A stretch of DNA of 64,000 nt from Caballeronia humi. GTDB lineage: Bacteria; Pseudomonadota; Gammaproteobacteria; Burkholderiales; Burkholderiaceae. The DNA lies in assembly GCF_001544475.1 (NCBI RefSeq), contig NZ_FCNW02000016.1, positions 1 through 64,000 of the forward strand. Direction: 5' to 3'. Shown piece by piece: positions 29,414 to 37,999 of the stretch (position 1 is the stretch's first letter; each line of letters begins with the position of its first letter). Below the pieces are notes generated by a model. That model saw nothing but the letters and a program-made list of their open reading frames with translations. It made no database searches and was not told the origin of the DNA. The translations under genes were made by a program, and so were the position numbers.

Positions 29414-29583
29414 GTGTAACCTCCTGATCGTCTGTTTGCGGCTTGTTTTCAGGTTATGTTGTCGCTGGCGGATTTCTTGCGACGCCGACACCGTATCACC
29501 GATCGGCGTGGGCCACGTCCCATGCTCCGCCGTCGCGCCGCAGAAGTCACACCACGAAAGTCATACCAACAAAAGGAGTTGCG

Positions 29584-29736
29584 ATGAACATTCACCTGAG
29601 CCTGGGCCCGCTGGTTTCCCTCATCGCAGGGGTTCTCATTCTGATCATGCCGCGGCTGCTCAGTTTCATCGTCGCGATCTATTTGATCGTGATCGGTCTG
29701 ATTGGTCTCTTCGGAATGGGAGGGGCGCATTTCTGA
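29584..29736 (+). CDS. DUF3096 small membrane protein
   Basis: A 50-residue protein with two back-to-back membrane helices (about 8-24 and 27-44), IAGVLILIMPRLLSFIVAIY being typical of DUF3096. AAGGAG lies six bases upstream of the ATG. Function unknown; it stands alone. Confidence 0.85.
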   Translation: MNIHLSLGPLVSLIAGVLILIMPRLLSFIVAIYLIVIGLIGLFGMGGAHF

Positions 29737-29782
29737 CGGCGTCAGCGTGTCGCCGTTGCGCGTAAGCTTGGCGCTTGAATGC

Positions 29783-29820
29783 AAAAACGAGCAGGACCGA
29801 CGTTCGTCGGTCCTGCTCGT
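29783..29820 (-). terminator. Intrinsic terminator of the 82-residue hypothetical gene
   Basis: A perfect 15-bp stem (29787-29801 with 29806-29820) with a four-base loop is followed on the minus strand by a T-run (29783-29787). It lies 19 bases past the stop of the hypothetical gene. Confidence 0.85.
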
Positions 29821-29838
29821 CCGATTGTGCTTGCAGGA

Positions 29839-30087
29839 TCAGCCGTTGGCGAGCTGATCGAGTCGCAGGCGTCCCTGCAGCGAGAGGCCGCCGACGCAAA
29901 TCCCGCCGACGCCGTAGGTATAGCGCGTAAAGCAGGCGCGCTCGGTCAGAAAAGCCGCCGCCGTTTCCATGGCGTTACGGGAAAGCCCAAGGTTTTTGTA
30001 GTCGAGCGGAAGCAGCGAGTCGGTGTCGGAGACACGGCTCGCTGCGGAAAGTATCGCGATGCAGTCGGCTTTCGACGGGGTGAGCAT
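29839..30087 (-). CDS. Hypothetical protein, 82 residues
   Basis: An 82-residue soluble protein starting MLTPSKADCIAILSAAS, behind GAGGA about ten bases upstream. The first 60 residues look all-helical (spacing compatible with a small helix-turn-helix), followed by a glycine-rich segment with two Cys (YGVGGICVGGLSLQGRL). No family recognised with confidence. A clean terminator directly downstream supports an expressed gene. It is divergent from the GH15 gene 410 bases away. Confidence 0.7.
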   Translation of the reverse strand: MLTPSKADCIAILSAASRVSDTDSLLPLDYKNLGLSRNAMETAAAFLTERACFTRYTYGVGGICVGGLSLQGRLRLDQLANG

Positions 30088-30498
30088 GGGTTTCTGTTCC
30101 TCGAAAACGATACGCTGAAGACGGAATTGTCCAAACGACGATTTGAAGACCAGCGATGCGCCGCCGTATAAAACTCGTGAAAATCGAAGCCCGAGGCAAG
30201 CGCATGAGAAGCGGTTTGAAGCGGCACGGACCACGCGAAAAGTTCGAACGCCGCGTGCGGAAAAGATTCCAGGCCAATCTTCATTCTAAAGGTCTGTCCA
30301 TTTATTTTCCAAGCTGCAAATGCATGATTTCGCGGCTTAAACCGGTCCGGCGATTGCGTGCTCGCGTGCCGAATCCGAACGATTGCGGCAGAATGCGCGT
30401 CGAAAGGCGTTTCATCGCATCGGCGCGCTGCGCAGCCGGTGTGTCGGACCATCCGCGGCGCGGTATCGCGCGCCGCCACCAGCGAGGCCTTCTCCCCC
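30088..30498. other. 411-base divergent gap before the GH15 gene
   Basis: No credible gene or RNA seen. The stretch is slightly richer in A/T than the flanks around 30285-30330 and presumably holds the promoters of both divergent genes, but no pair of -35/-10 boxes stands out. Confidence 0.4.
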
Positions 30499-32364
30499 AT
30501 GCCCTCACCGATTGAAGACTACGCCATGATCGGCGACGGCCATACGGCCGCGCTCGTCGCCCGCAACGGCTCGGTCGACTGGCTCTGCTGGCCGCGCTTC
30601 GATTCCGGCGCCTGCTTCGCTGCGCTCCTCGGCACGCCCGAGAACGGCCGCTGGCTGATCGCGCCCGACCTGCCGCCCGATGCCGCCGAACCCGTCATCA
30701 AGCGTCGCTATCGCGGCGACACGCTGATCCTCGAAACCGATTTCGAGACGCCCGACGGCGCCGTGACCGTCATCGACTTCATGCCGTCACGCAACGGTCA
30801 TTCGGAACTCGTGCGGATCGTGGTCGGCCGGCGCGGCACCGTGCCGATGAAAACTGAACTCGTGCTGCGCTTCGACTACGGTTCCACGATTCCGTGGGTC
30901 TGCCGTCTTTCCGACGACAGCGGCATCCGCGCCGTCGCGGGCCCGGATCTCGCGGTGCTGCGCACGCCCGTGGATCTCGTCGGCGCGAACATGAAGACGG
31001 TCGCGAATTTCACCGTCAAGGCCGGCGAGCGCGTTCCCTTCTCGCTCTGCTACTCGCTTTCGCACCTGCGCGTGCCGCCCGCGCACGATCCGCATACGCA
31101 ACTCGCTCGCACCGAGAACCACTGGCGCGAATGGTCGGCGCAAAGCGATCTGCAGGGCAAATGGGCGCCCGCGATCCGCCGCTCGCTGATTACGTTGAAA
31201 GCGCTCGCCTACGAGCCGACCGGGGGCATCGTTGCGGCGCCGACGACGTCGCTGCCCGAACAGCTCGGCGGCACGCGCAATTGGGACTATCGATATTGCT
31301 GGCTGCGCGACGCCACGATCACCCTGCTCGCGATGATGCGCGGCGGCTATTACGACGAAGCCCGCGCCTGGCGCGCGTGGCTCGGCCGCGTGATGGCGGG
31401 GTCGCCGGAGCAGGTGCAGATCATGTACGGCATCGCGGGCGAGCGGCGTCTGCCGGAGTGGATCGTCGACTGGCTGCCGGGCTATGAAGGCGCGCAGCCG
31501 GTGCGCGTCGGCAACGGCGCGGTCAACCAGTTGCAGCTCGACGTCTACGGCGAAGTGATGAACGCGCTGCATCTCGCGCGCGTCGGCGGCCTGCAGAGCG
31601 ACGAAACCGCATGGTCGATCCAGTGCGCGATGTTGAAGCACCTCGAAACCGTCTGGCAGGAACCCGACGAAGGCATCTGGGAAGTGCGCGGCGGGCGCCA
31701 GCACTTCACGTTTTCGAAGGTGATGGCGTGGGTCGCGTTCGACCGCGCGCTCAAGTCGGCGGAAAAGTTCGACTTGCCCGGCCCGCTCGATCACTGGCGC
31801 GAGCTGCGCGCGCAGATTCACGCGGATGTGTGCGCGCGGAGCTGGAACGCGTCGATGAACTCGTTCGTGCAAAGCTACGACGGCGATTCGCTCGATGCGA
31901 GCCTTCTCCTGATCCCGTTGCTCGGCTTTTTGCCGCCGAACGATTCGCGTGTGACCGGCACCGTACATGCAATCGAGACCGATCTCACCCATGATGGACT
32001 GGTGAAGCGCTACCACACGACGGAAACCGACGATGGCTTGCCGCCGGGAGAAGGCACGTTTCTCGCTTGTAGCTTCTGGCTGGTCGACAATCTGGCGCTG
32101 CAGGGCCGGCTCGACGAAGCGGTCGAGATGTTCGAGCGTCTGGTCGGTCTGGCCAATGACGTCGGGCTTTTATCGGAGGAATACGACACCGTGGCGAAGC
32201 GTCTTGTCGGTAATTTCCCACAGGCGTTTTCCCACGTTGCACTCGTGCATACCGGTATGAACCTGATGCGGCACGAGCAGGACATCGCCCGCGCGACGGG
32301 CCAGCCAGCGAGTCAGCACGATCGTCCGGCTGAAGCAGGCGAACCCGTCGAAAGCCAATCGTAA
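30499..32364 (+). CDS. Glycoside hydrolase family 15 protein (glucoamylase/trehalase-like)
   Basis: A 621-residue enzyme with an N-terminal beta-sandwich (about residues 1-225; start MPSPIEDYAMIGDGHTAALV) and an (alpha/alpha)6 barrel (about 230-595). Barrel motifs: NWDYRYCWLRDA (substrate binding), DEGIWEVRGGRQHFTFSK (catalytic acid region) and GEGTFLACSFWLVDNLA (base region). Cytoplasmic, no signal peptide. Bacterial proteins of this layout act on alpha-glucans or trehalose; specificity is not visible. An in-frame ATG at 30358 would add 47 atypical residues and is disfavoured. Confidence 0.88.
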   Translation: MPSPIEDYAMIGDGHTAALVARNGSVDWLCWPRFDSGACFAALLGTPENGRWLIAPDLPPDAAEPVIKRRYRGDTLILETDFETPDGAVTVIDFMPSRNGHSELVRIVVGRRGTVPMKTELVLRFDYGSTIPWVCRLSDDSGIRAVAGPDLAVLRTPVDLVGANMKTVANFTVKAGERVPFSLCYSLSHLRVPPAHDPHTQLARTENHWREWSAQSDLQGKWAPAIRRSLITLKALAYEPTGGIVAAPTTSLPEQLGGTRNWDYRYCWLRDATITLLAMMRGGYYDEARAWRAWLGRVMAGSPEQVQIMYGIAGERRLPEWIVDWLPGYEGAQPVRVGNGAVNQLQLDVYGEVMNALHLARVGGLQSDETAWSIQCAMLKHLETVWQEPDEGIWEVRGGRQHFTFSKVMAWVAFDRALKSAEKFDLPGPLDHWRELRAQIHADVCARSWNASMNSFVQSYDGDSLDASLLLIPLLGFLPPNDSRVTGTVHAIETDLTHDGLVKRYHTTETDDGLPPGEGTFLACSFWLVDNLALQGRLDEAVEMFERLVGLANDVGLLSEEYDTVAKRLVGNFPQAFSHVALVHTGMNLMRHEQDIARATGQPASQHDRPAEAGEPVESQS

Positions 32365-32693
32365 AGCAATGTTTCTTCGGGGAATTCGCCAGTTGCCCTC
32401 AAGGATTGTTGCGTTGCACAATAACGTTTAGTTAGCTATTATGCGGAAGAAATTCCGACCGGCCGTCCGGTTACGGGCCTGCGAAACAAGCAAGATTTAC
32501 AAGATTCGCAAGTTCTCCTCCGATCGGCCGACAACCAGGGAGTCGGGCAGTACAGCAGCAACGCGAAGTCGCCGTGCAAGCGGCCACGATGCGGAACACG
32601 CAGAATCATTGACTGCCGTAAGAGGCTAATCGCCGGGCGCAACACCGCGAGAATCGCGGGTAGAAAGCGTCACCGGTTTTATGCGGGGCAAAC
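32365..32693. other. 329-base leader region of phaZ
   Basis: Gene-free. It holds a candidate promoter at 32407-32442, then about 245 bases of apparent 5' leader before phaZ. No small gene with a ribosome site was found. Confidence 0.5.
32407..32442 (+). promoter_or_regulatory. Candidate phaZ promoter with PhaR-like box
   Basis: TTGCAC (32414-32419) and TATTAT (32437-32442) are 17 bp apart. The -35 lies inside TTGTTGCGTTGCACAA (32407-32422), a partial palindrome of TTGT/ACAA and TGC/GCA elements. It resembles the TGC-N-GCA type sites bound by the PHA regulator PhaR (from memory of the family). Confidence 0.45.
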
Positions 32694-33965
32694 ATGCTCT
32701 ACCAATTTCACGAATTTCAGCGAGCCATGCTGTACCCCCTTACAGCATGGGCTCAGGCGGCATCGAAATCGTTTGTGAATCCGGCCAGTCCGCTCGCTTA
32801 CGTACCGGGCTCCAGCCGTTTCGCCGCCGGATACGAACTGCTATACCGCCTCGGCAAAGACTACGAGAAACCTGAGTTCGAGATTCACCAGATCGAGAAG
32901 AACGGCCACAAGATTCCGATCGTCGAACAGACGGTCGTCGAAAAGCCGTTCTGCCGGCTGCTTCGCTTCAAGCGATACGCCGACGACAGCATGGCGGTCA
33001 GCAACATGAAGGACGAGCCGGTCGTACTGGTGTGCGCGCCGCTCTCGGGCCACCACTCCACGCTATTGCGCGACACCGTCAAGACATTGCTGCAGGATCA
33101 CAAGGTCTATATCACCGACTGGATCGACGCTCGCATGGTCCCGTTCGAGGACGGCGCGTTTCATCTGGACGATTACGTCGAATACATTCAGGAATTCATC
33201 CGCCATATCGGGGCGTCGGATCTGCACGTGATTTCCGTGTGTCAGCCGACCGTGCCGGTGCTCGCCGCGATTTCGCTGATGGCGAGCCGCGGCGAAGACA
33301 CGCCGCGCACGATGACGATGATGGGCGGCCCGATCGACGCGCGCCGCAGCCCGACGTCGGTCAATTCGCTGGCGAACGAGCACTCTTACGGGTGGTTCGA
33401 GAACAACGTGATTTACACGGTGCCGGCAAATTATCCAGGGGTCGGACGCAAGGTTTACCCGGGATTTTTGCAACATGCGGGCTTCGTCGCGATGAATCCC
33501 GAGCGTCACTTGACCGCGCACTGGGACTTCTATCAGAACCTCCTGCGCGGCGACGATGAAGACGCCGAGCAGCATCGCCGCTTCTACGACGAGTACAACG
33601 CCGTCCTAGACATGGCCGCCGAGTACTACCTCGAGACGATCCGCATCGTGTTCCAGGAATTCCGTCTGGCCGAAGGCACGTGGGACGTGAATGGCGAGCT
33701 CGTGCGTCCGCAGGACATCAAGAACACGGCACTGTTCACGATCGAAGGCGAACTCGACGATATCTCCGGCAGCGGCCAGACACGCGCCGCGCACGACCTG
33801 TGCACGGGCATCCCGGTGAAGAACAAGAAGCACTTCACGGCGGAGAAGGCTGGCCACTACGGCATCTTCTCGGGACGCCGCTGGCGGACGATGGTCTATC
33901 CGCAGTTGCGCGAGTTCATCCTCGAACACGACAAGACGCCGAAGAAGGAAGCTGTTCTCGCCTGA
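32694..33965 (+). CDS. phaZ: Intracellular polyhydroxyalkanoate depolymerase, PhaZ type
   Basis: A 423-residue alpha/beta hydrolase that mobilises stored polyhydroxybutyrate. The nucleophile is Cys183 (SVCQPTVPV) rather than Ser; Asp355 (EGELDDISGS) and His388 (EKAGHYGIFSG) complete the triad, at the same positions I recall for the Cupriavidus necator enzyme. No signal peptide, so it acts on intracellular granules. The opening MLYQFHEFQRAMLYPLTAWA is characteristic. A terminator follows the stop. A candidate promoter with a PhaR-like box lies about 250 bases upstream. Confidence 0.95.
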   Translation: MLYQFHEFQRAMLYPLTAWAQAASKSFVNPASPLAYVPGSSRFAAGYELLYRLGKDYEKPEFEIHQIEKNGHKIPIVEQTVVEKPFCRLLRFKRYADDSMAVSNMKDEPVVLVCAPLSGHHSTLLRDTVKTLLQDHKVYITDWIDARMVPFEDGAFHLDDYVEYIQEFIRHIGASDLHVISVCQPTVPVLAAISLMASRGEDTPRTMTMMGGPIDARRSPTSVNSLANEHSYGWFENNVIYTVPANYPGVGRKVYPGFLQHAGFVAMNPERHLTAHWDFYQNLLRGDDEDAEQHRRFYDEYNAVLDMAAEYYLETIRIVFQEFRLAEGTWDVNGELVRPQDIKNTALFTIEGELDDISGSGQTRAAHDLCTGIPVKNKKHFTAEKAGHYGIFSGRRWRTMVYPQLREFILEHDKTPKKEAVLA

Positions 33966-33973
33966 CGCTTCCC

Positions 33974-34013
33974 GAAAAAAGAACGCCGCGCTCCTCAGGA
34001 GCGCGGCGTTTTT
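33974..34013. terminator. Bidirectional intrinsic terminator
   Basis: Arms 33982-33995 and 33997-34010 are perfect complements (a few central bases form the loop), with an A-run on the left and a T-run on the right. It lies between converging phaZ (+) and the TetR gene (-). Confidence 0.88.
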
Positions 34014-34031
34014 CATTGCACCTTCGAATGC

Positions 34032-34664
34032 TTACTTGCGCATCAGGTATGCGAGCAGTAACTCGGTATTCATCCGTACCATGTCTCCGCGTTGATCGGC
34101 CTGACTGAAGTCGAGCCCGAAAGTCGCCTCCAGCGTGAAGCGGTTCGACACGATGTAATACCCCAGCCCCGAAAGCGTCACGTAGAACTTGAGCGGATCG
34201 ACGTCGTTTCGAAACAGTCCCGCCTTTGCGCCGCGCTCGAGAATGCCCGCGAGTGTCGCGACTACCGGCGATATCAATTCACGTATACGCGTTGATCCCT
34301 TGATATATCTCGCCTCGTGCAGATTTTCGTTATTAATCAGGCGAAGCAATTCAGGGTGATCGCGATAATAATCCCAGACGAAATGCGCGAGCCGCGTCAT
34401 TGCTTCGACGGGCGCGATGCCGTCGAGGTCGAGTGAGCGCTCGGTGTCCACCAGCGCGCCGAACGCGTGTTCAAGCACAGCGGTGAACAACTGCTCCTTG
34501 CTGCCGAAGTAGTAGTAGAGCATTCGCTCGTTGGTTTCGGCGCGACGGGCAATCTGGTCGACGCGGGCGCCGAACAAACCGCCGGCTGCGAACTCATCCG
34601 CGGCGGCTAGCAAAATGCGGCGGCGGGTGCCTTCTGGATCTCTTTTGATTTTCGGCTGATTCAT
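34032..34664 (-). CDS. TetR-family transcriptional regulator
   Basis: A 210-residue repressor-type regulator. The helix-turn-helix lies in residues about 14-60 (GTRRRILLAAADEFA, then GARVDQIARRAETNERMLYYYFGSKEQL in key residues), and the ligand domain is a TetR_C type helical bundle. Divergent from the rnfB-nth pair, with a palindrome in the gap that could be its operator. Target and ligand unknown. Confidence 0.92.
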   Translation of the reverse strand: MNQPKIKRDPEGTRRRILLAAADEFAAGGLFGARVDQIARRAETNERMLYYYFGSKEQLFTAVLEHAFGALVDTERSLDLDGIAPVEAMTRLAHFVWDYYRDHPELLRLINNENLHEARYIKGSTRIRELISPVVATLAGILERGAKAGLFRNDVDPLKFYVTLSGLGYYIVSNRFTLEATFGLDFSQADQRGDMVRMNTELLLAYLMRK

Positions 34665-34807
34665 GGTCGCATGATCGAGAGCCGCGTTATCCGGATAGCG
34701 TCACGCGGCCCATTTCAGGGATACGTGACGGGAACGGGCGCGCCAAGGTTATTGGGGAACACCGTCCTGCGGTCAATCGGAAAAGCGCTCTGATTATGCG
34801 CACATCG

Positions 34808-34823
34808 ATTGCCTATTGGCAAT
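34808..34823. promoter_or_regulatory. Palindrome, candidate TetR operator
   Basis: ATTGCC-TATT-GGCAAT is a perfect 6-bp inverted repeat whose right edge touches the -35 of the candidate rnfB promoter. Position and size suit a TetR-family operator. Confidence 0.4.
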
Positions 34824-34851
34824 TGGGAATGTAAGGGAATTGGGAGATAAT
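34823..34851 (+). promoter_or_regulatory. Candidate rnfB promoter
   Basis: TTGGGA (34823-34828) and GATAAT (34846-34851) are separated by 17 bp, giving a leader of about 115 nt before the GTG start of rnfB. Confidence 0.4.
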
Positions 34852-34971
34852 GCCGCCTTTAGACCGAGCACGGACGTACGAGTCCGCGCCGCCTCCTCGC
34901 AGTATTCCGACATCGGCGCGTCGATGCCCGCCAGCGGGTCGCATGACCGGCGATGCCGCCCTCCCCAAGCC

Positions 34972-35799
34972 GTGAACGTGACCGCAACCGCTCCAAAGAC
35001 GCTCGCAGATCGCATCGAAGATCTGCTGCCCCAGACGCAATGCACCAAGTGCGGCTATCCCGCATGCCGCCCTTACGCCGAAGCCATCGCGGCGGGCGAT
35101 GCCAGCTACAACCAGTGTCCGCCGGGCGGGTTCGAAGGCGTCGCGCGGATTGCGCGGCTCGTCGGCAAGCCAGTGATTGCGCTCAATCCGGAGAACGGCG
35201 TCGAGCGTCCGCGGCCGCTCGCCGTGATCGACGAGAACGTGTGCATCGGCTGCACGTTGTGCATGCAAGCGTGTCCCGTCGATGCGATCGTCGGCGCGGC
35301 GAAGCAGATGCACACGATCATCCCCGAGCTTTGCACCGGCTGCGATCTGTGCGTGCCGCCCTGCCCCGTCGATTGCATCGCGATGATTCCGGTCACCGGT
35401 GAGCTGACCGGCTGGGACGCGTGGTCGCAAGAACAAGCCGATGCCGCGCGCAACCGGCATGACCAGCGCATGGCGCGCCTTGCGAAAGAACGCGAGGCGG
35501 CGGAAGCGCGCGCCGCCGCGAGGCAGGCGGCGTCCAGTGCGGCTGAGGCACCTGAAGCGCCGGCGCCCGTAGCCGACGACGCCGAAGCCAAAAAGCGCGC
35601 GATCATCCAGGCTGCGCTCGAACGCGCGCGCAAGAAGAAGGAAGAGCTTGCAAAGGCCGGTGCCGCGCCGAAGAACACCGAGCGCGTGAGCGCCGAGGTG
35701 CAGGCGCAGATCGACGCCGCCGAGGAACGCCGCCGCCGGCTGGGCCTTCAAAGCGACGCAGCGCCCGCGAAGCCCGCGCACAACGACTCCGACCACTGA
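34972..35799 (+). CDS. RnfB/RsxB-like ferredoxin-type electron transfer protein (GTG start, no membrane anchor)
   Basis: A 275-residue iron-sulfur protein. An N-terminal Fe-S domain has Cys24, Cys27, Cys32 and Cys49 ([17 protein letters not shown], then NQCPPGG); two 4Fe-4S ferredoxin motifs follow (Cys91/94/97/101 and Cys121/124/127/131). From about residue 150 on comes an Ala/Glu/Lys-rich, probably helical tail. The N-terminal membrane helix of classical RnfB is missing and no other rnf genes are nearby, so it is likely a soluble electron carrier of unknown partner. GTG 34972 is chosen because homology starts there. It is followed 11 bases later by nth. Confidence 0.88.
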   Translation: MNVTATAPKTLADRIEDLLPQTQCTKCGYPACRPYAEAIAAGDASYNQCPPGGFEGVARIARLVGKPVIALNPENGVERPRPLAVIDENVCIGCTLCMQACPVDAIVGAAKQMHTIIPELCTGCDLCVPPCPVDCIAMIPVTGELTGWDAWSQEQADAARNRHDQRMARLAKEREAAEARAAARQAASSAAEAPEAPAPVADDAEAKKRAIIQAALERARKKKEELAKAGAAPKNTERVSAEVQAQIDAAEERRRRLGLQSDAAPAKPAHNDSDH

Positions 35800-35810
35800 G
35801 CCGCCGTCCG

Positions 35811-36455
35811 ATGAACCCGAAAAAGCGCCACGCGATCTTCGAGACACTGCAAAGCCTCAACCCGCATCCGACGACCGAGCTCGAATACACGTCGCCATTC
35901 GAATTGCTGATCGCGGTGCTGCTGTCCGCGCAGGCCACCGACGTCTCCGTCAACAAGGCGATGCGCAGGATGTTCCCCGTCGCCAATACGCCTGCGAAGG
36001 TGCTCGCGCTCGGCGAGGAAGGCGTCGCCGAATACATTCGAACGATCGGGCTTTATCGCACGAAGGCGAAGAACGTGATCGCGACGTGCCGCATTCTCAT
36101 CGACCAGTATGGCGGCGAAGTGCCCGACGATCGCGAGGCGCTCGAATCGCTGCCGGGCGTCGGGCGCAAGACGGCGAACGTGATTCTGAACACGGCGTTC
36201 GGCCATCCGACGATCGCCGTCGATACGCATATCTTCCGCGTCGCGAACCGCACGGGGCTCGCGCCCGGCAAGGACGTGCGCGCGGTCGAGGCGGCGCTGG
36301 AAAAGTTCGTCCCCGAGGCGTTCCTGCACGACGCGCACCACTGGCTGATTCTGCACGGCCGCTACGTCTGCAAGGCGCGCACGCCGGAGTGCTGGCATTG
36401 CGCGATCGAGCCACTCTGCGAGTACAAGCCGAAGACGCCCGCGCCAGTGCTTTAA
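35811..36455 (+). CDS. nth: Endonuclease III
   Basis: A 214-residue bifunctional DNA glycosylase/AP lyase that removes oxidised pyrimidines. The helix-hairpin-helix is LPGVGRKTANVI with catalytic Lys120; Asp138 is in AVDTHIFRV; the [4Fe-4S] ligands are Cys187, Cys194, Cys197 and Cys203 (C-X6-C-X2-C-X5-C). These positions equal those of E. coli Nth. Eleven bases after rnfB, so very likely cotranscribed; in E. coli nth also ends the rsx operon. Confidence 0.97.
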   Translation: MNPKKRHAIFETLQSLNPHPTTELEYTSPFELLIAVLLSAQATDVSVNKAMRRMFPVANTPAKVLALGEEGVAEYIRTIGLYRTKAKNVIATCRILIDQYGGEVPDDREALESLPGVGRKTANVILNTAFGHPTIAVDTHIFRVANRTGLAPGKDVRAVEAALEKFVPEAFLHDAHHWLILHGRYVCKARTPECWHCAIEPLCEYKPKTPAPVL

Positions 36456-36519
36456 GCGGAGAACCTGTGCCGCGCCTTAAAATGACGGTCTGATATCTGA
36501 TTCCCCGGAAACCTGCCGT

Positions 36520-36951
36520 ATGTTCGATCCCAGCCGCGACGAAGTTCGTCAATTCTTCACCGAAACCTGGCGCAAGCAGCGCGCGGGCGAAATCCTGACG
36601 CCGCTGGAAAGCATCGCCGCCGACTGGGTCACCGAGCATCCGGAATATCAGCAGGAACTCGCCGATCCCGAATCGAAACAGGCCGACTACTCGCCCGATC
36701 GCGGCCAGACCAATCCGTTCCTGCACCTGTCGATGCATCTCGCGATCAGCGAGCAGTTGTCGATCGACCAGCCGCCGGGCATACGCCGCGCGCACGAGAA
36801 GCTGGTCGCGCGACTCGGTTCGACCCACGACGCGCAGCACGCGATCATGGAATGCCTGGGCCAGATCATCTGGGATGCGCAGCGCACGAACACGCCGCCG
36901 GACACCGACGCCTATCTCGCGCTGATCGAACGGCGCGCGTCGCGAGACTAA
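36520..36951 (+). CDS. DUF1841 protein
   Basis: A 143-residue soluble, mainly helical protein matching DUF1841 (opening MFDPSRDEVRQFFTETWRK; core QTNPFLHLSMHLAISEQL; ILCLGQIIWDAQR-like end, here MECLGQIIWDAQRTN). The conserved His residues in HLSMHL and the E/D-rich C-terminus recall a metal or cofactor site, but function is unknown. It lies 64 bases after nth. Confidence 0.85.
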   Translation: MFDPSRDEVRQFFTETWRKQRAGEILTPLESIAADWVTEHPEYQQELADPESKQADYSPDRGQTNPFLHLSMHLAISEQLSIDQPPGIRRAHEKLVARLGSTHDAQHAIMECLGQIIWDAQRTNTPPDTDAYLALIERRASRD

Positions 36952-36972
36952 GTCCCCTTAATCAGCGCCCCA

Positions 36973-37008
36973 AACGACAACACCCCGCAGAAGCGGGGTG
37001 TTGTCGTT
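36973..37008. terminator. Strong hairpin between converging genes
   Basis: A 16-bp perfect stem (36973-36988 with 36993-37008) with an AGAA loop lies between DUF1841 (+) and the cytochrome gene (-). There is no long T-run on either side, so termination is probable but not certain. Confidence 0.65.
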
Positions 37009-37028
37009 CAAAAGCCTGAAAACGGAGC

Positions 37029-37406
37029 CTATTTCTTCAAAACCAAAGTTCCCTTCAGCGATTCGATATAAGCCGAAAGATCCTTCAGATCGCTCTGCGA
37101 CAGGTTCTGTACCTGCGCGGACATGATCGCGTTGCTGCGCCCGAAGTTCGGATTGCCGTTGCCCATCTGGTACTGGCGCAGCGCCCAGTAGATATACGTC
37201 GCGTGCTGGCCCGCGAGCTTCGGGTACTCGCCGCTCACCGGCGCGTTGAGGTTCGGGCCGTGGCAGGCCTGGCAATTGTGGCTGTCGGAGAGCGCCTTGC
37301 CGTTGGCGATGTCGGCGGCGTGCGCCGCGTGCATCGACGAAAGACCGATCAGCGCCGCCGCGCATGCTGTCTTGAACACCGTAGGGAGTGCCTGAGAGGC
37401 TTTCAT
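37029..37406 (-). CDS. Small periplasmic cytochrome c (c553/c4-like), second of pair
   Basis: A 125-residue single-heme cytochrome. The signal peptide runs to about residue 30 (SSMHAAHA), then the heme site CQACH (residues 44-48), GEYPKLAGQHATYIYWALRQY, and an axial Met probably in IMSAQVQNLS. AGGAGA six bases upstream fixes the start. It lies 74 bases after another small cytochrome gene on the same strand; together they likely donate electrons to a terminal oxidase. Confidence 0.92.
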   Translation of the reverse strand: MKASQALPTVFKTACAAALIGLSSMHAAHAADIANGKALSDSHNCQACHGPNLNAPVSGEYPKLAGQHATYIYWALRQYQMGNGNPNFGRSNAIMSAQVQNLSQSDLKDLSAYIESLKGTLVLKK

Positions 37407-37480
37407 GAATTCTCCTATCCCGCGAAATTTGATTGCCGAGTGACTGGCGCCGGAACCTGGCTGGGTCTTCTGCGCGCGGA

Positions 37481-37846
37481 TCACTTGTCGGGATTGTTCT
37501 TCGAAGAGGGGGTTTGGGCGGCGTAGTACGCGGCAATGTCGGCGATGTCCTGATCGGTCAGCGACGCGGCGATGGCACGCATCGTGTCGAAGTGGCGGTC
37601 GCCCTTCTTGTACGCGTGCAGCGCGTTTTCGATGTACTTGGCGTTCTGGCCGCCGAGCATCGGGACGTTGTAGACCTCGGGATACGCCGTGCGGTAGCCC
37701 GGAATGCCGTGGCAACCGATGCACATCGCTACCTTGCTCTCGGCCGCCTTCGCGTTGCCGACGACATCGGCCGACGCCTGGGTCGCGAAGCCGGCGAGGC
37801 CCGACAGCGCTGCGATCACGGCACATTTGCCGATGAATTTGTTCAT
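37481..37846 (-). CDS. Small periplasmic cytochrome c, first of pair
   Basis: A 121-residue single-heme cytochrome c. Signal peptide MNKFIGKCAVIAALSGLAG to about residue 26 (TQASA), heme motif CIGCH (residues 42-46), MLGGQNAKYIENALHAY, and the likely distal Met in DTMRAIAASL. The C-terminus is hydrophilic (SSKNNPDK). Partner of the cytochrome just downstream; the two differ clearly, so they are not a recent duplicate. Both resemble class I cytochromes c4/c553 halves. Confidence 0.92.
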   Translation of the reverse strand: MNKFIGKCAVIAALSGLAGFATQASADVVGNAKAAESKVAMCIGCHGIPGYRTAYPEVYNVPMLGGQNAKYIENALHAYKKGDRHFDTMRAIAASLTDQDIADIAAYYAAQTPSSKNNPDK

Positions 37847-37999
37847 AGCTTCTCTAACCTAGCATGAGGGGAAATCCGGCGCGCCCGATGTCCGACAGAA
37901 GGGCCACGGCCCGCATCGAGTGCATCACGACCTTCTCGGGACGCTCGTCTCTCTACTGTTTCTTTTGCTCTAGCCACGCAGGCCAAAAAAATCGCGCTA

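Larger units (their letters stand above)
34665..34971. other. 307-base divergent control region, TetR gene / rnfB
   Basis: Gene-free in my reading. It holds a palindrome (34808-34823) and a candidate rnfB promoter (34823-34851). The rnfB frame is open upstream to 34816 but that stretch is neither a membrane helix nor homologous to RnfB. Confidence 0.5.

Noticed and set aside
34816..34971. N-terminal extension of rnfB from an upstream ATG
   Set aside because: The added residues contain no membrane helix and no RnfB similarity; the stretch includes the likely promoter.
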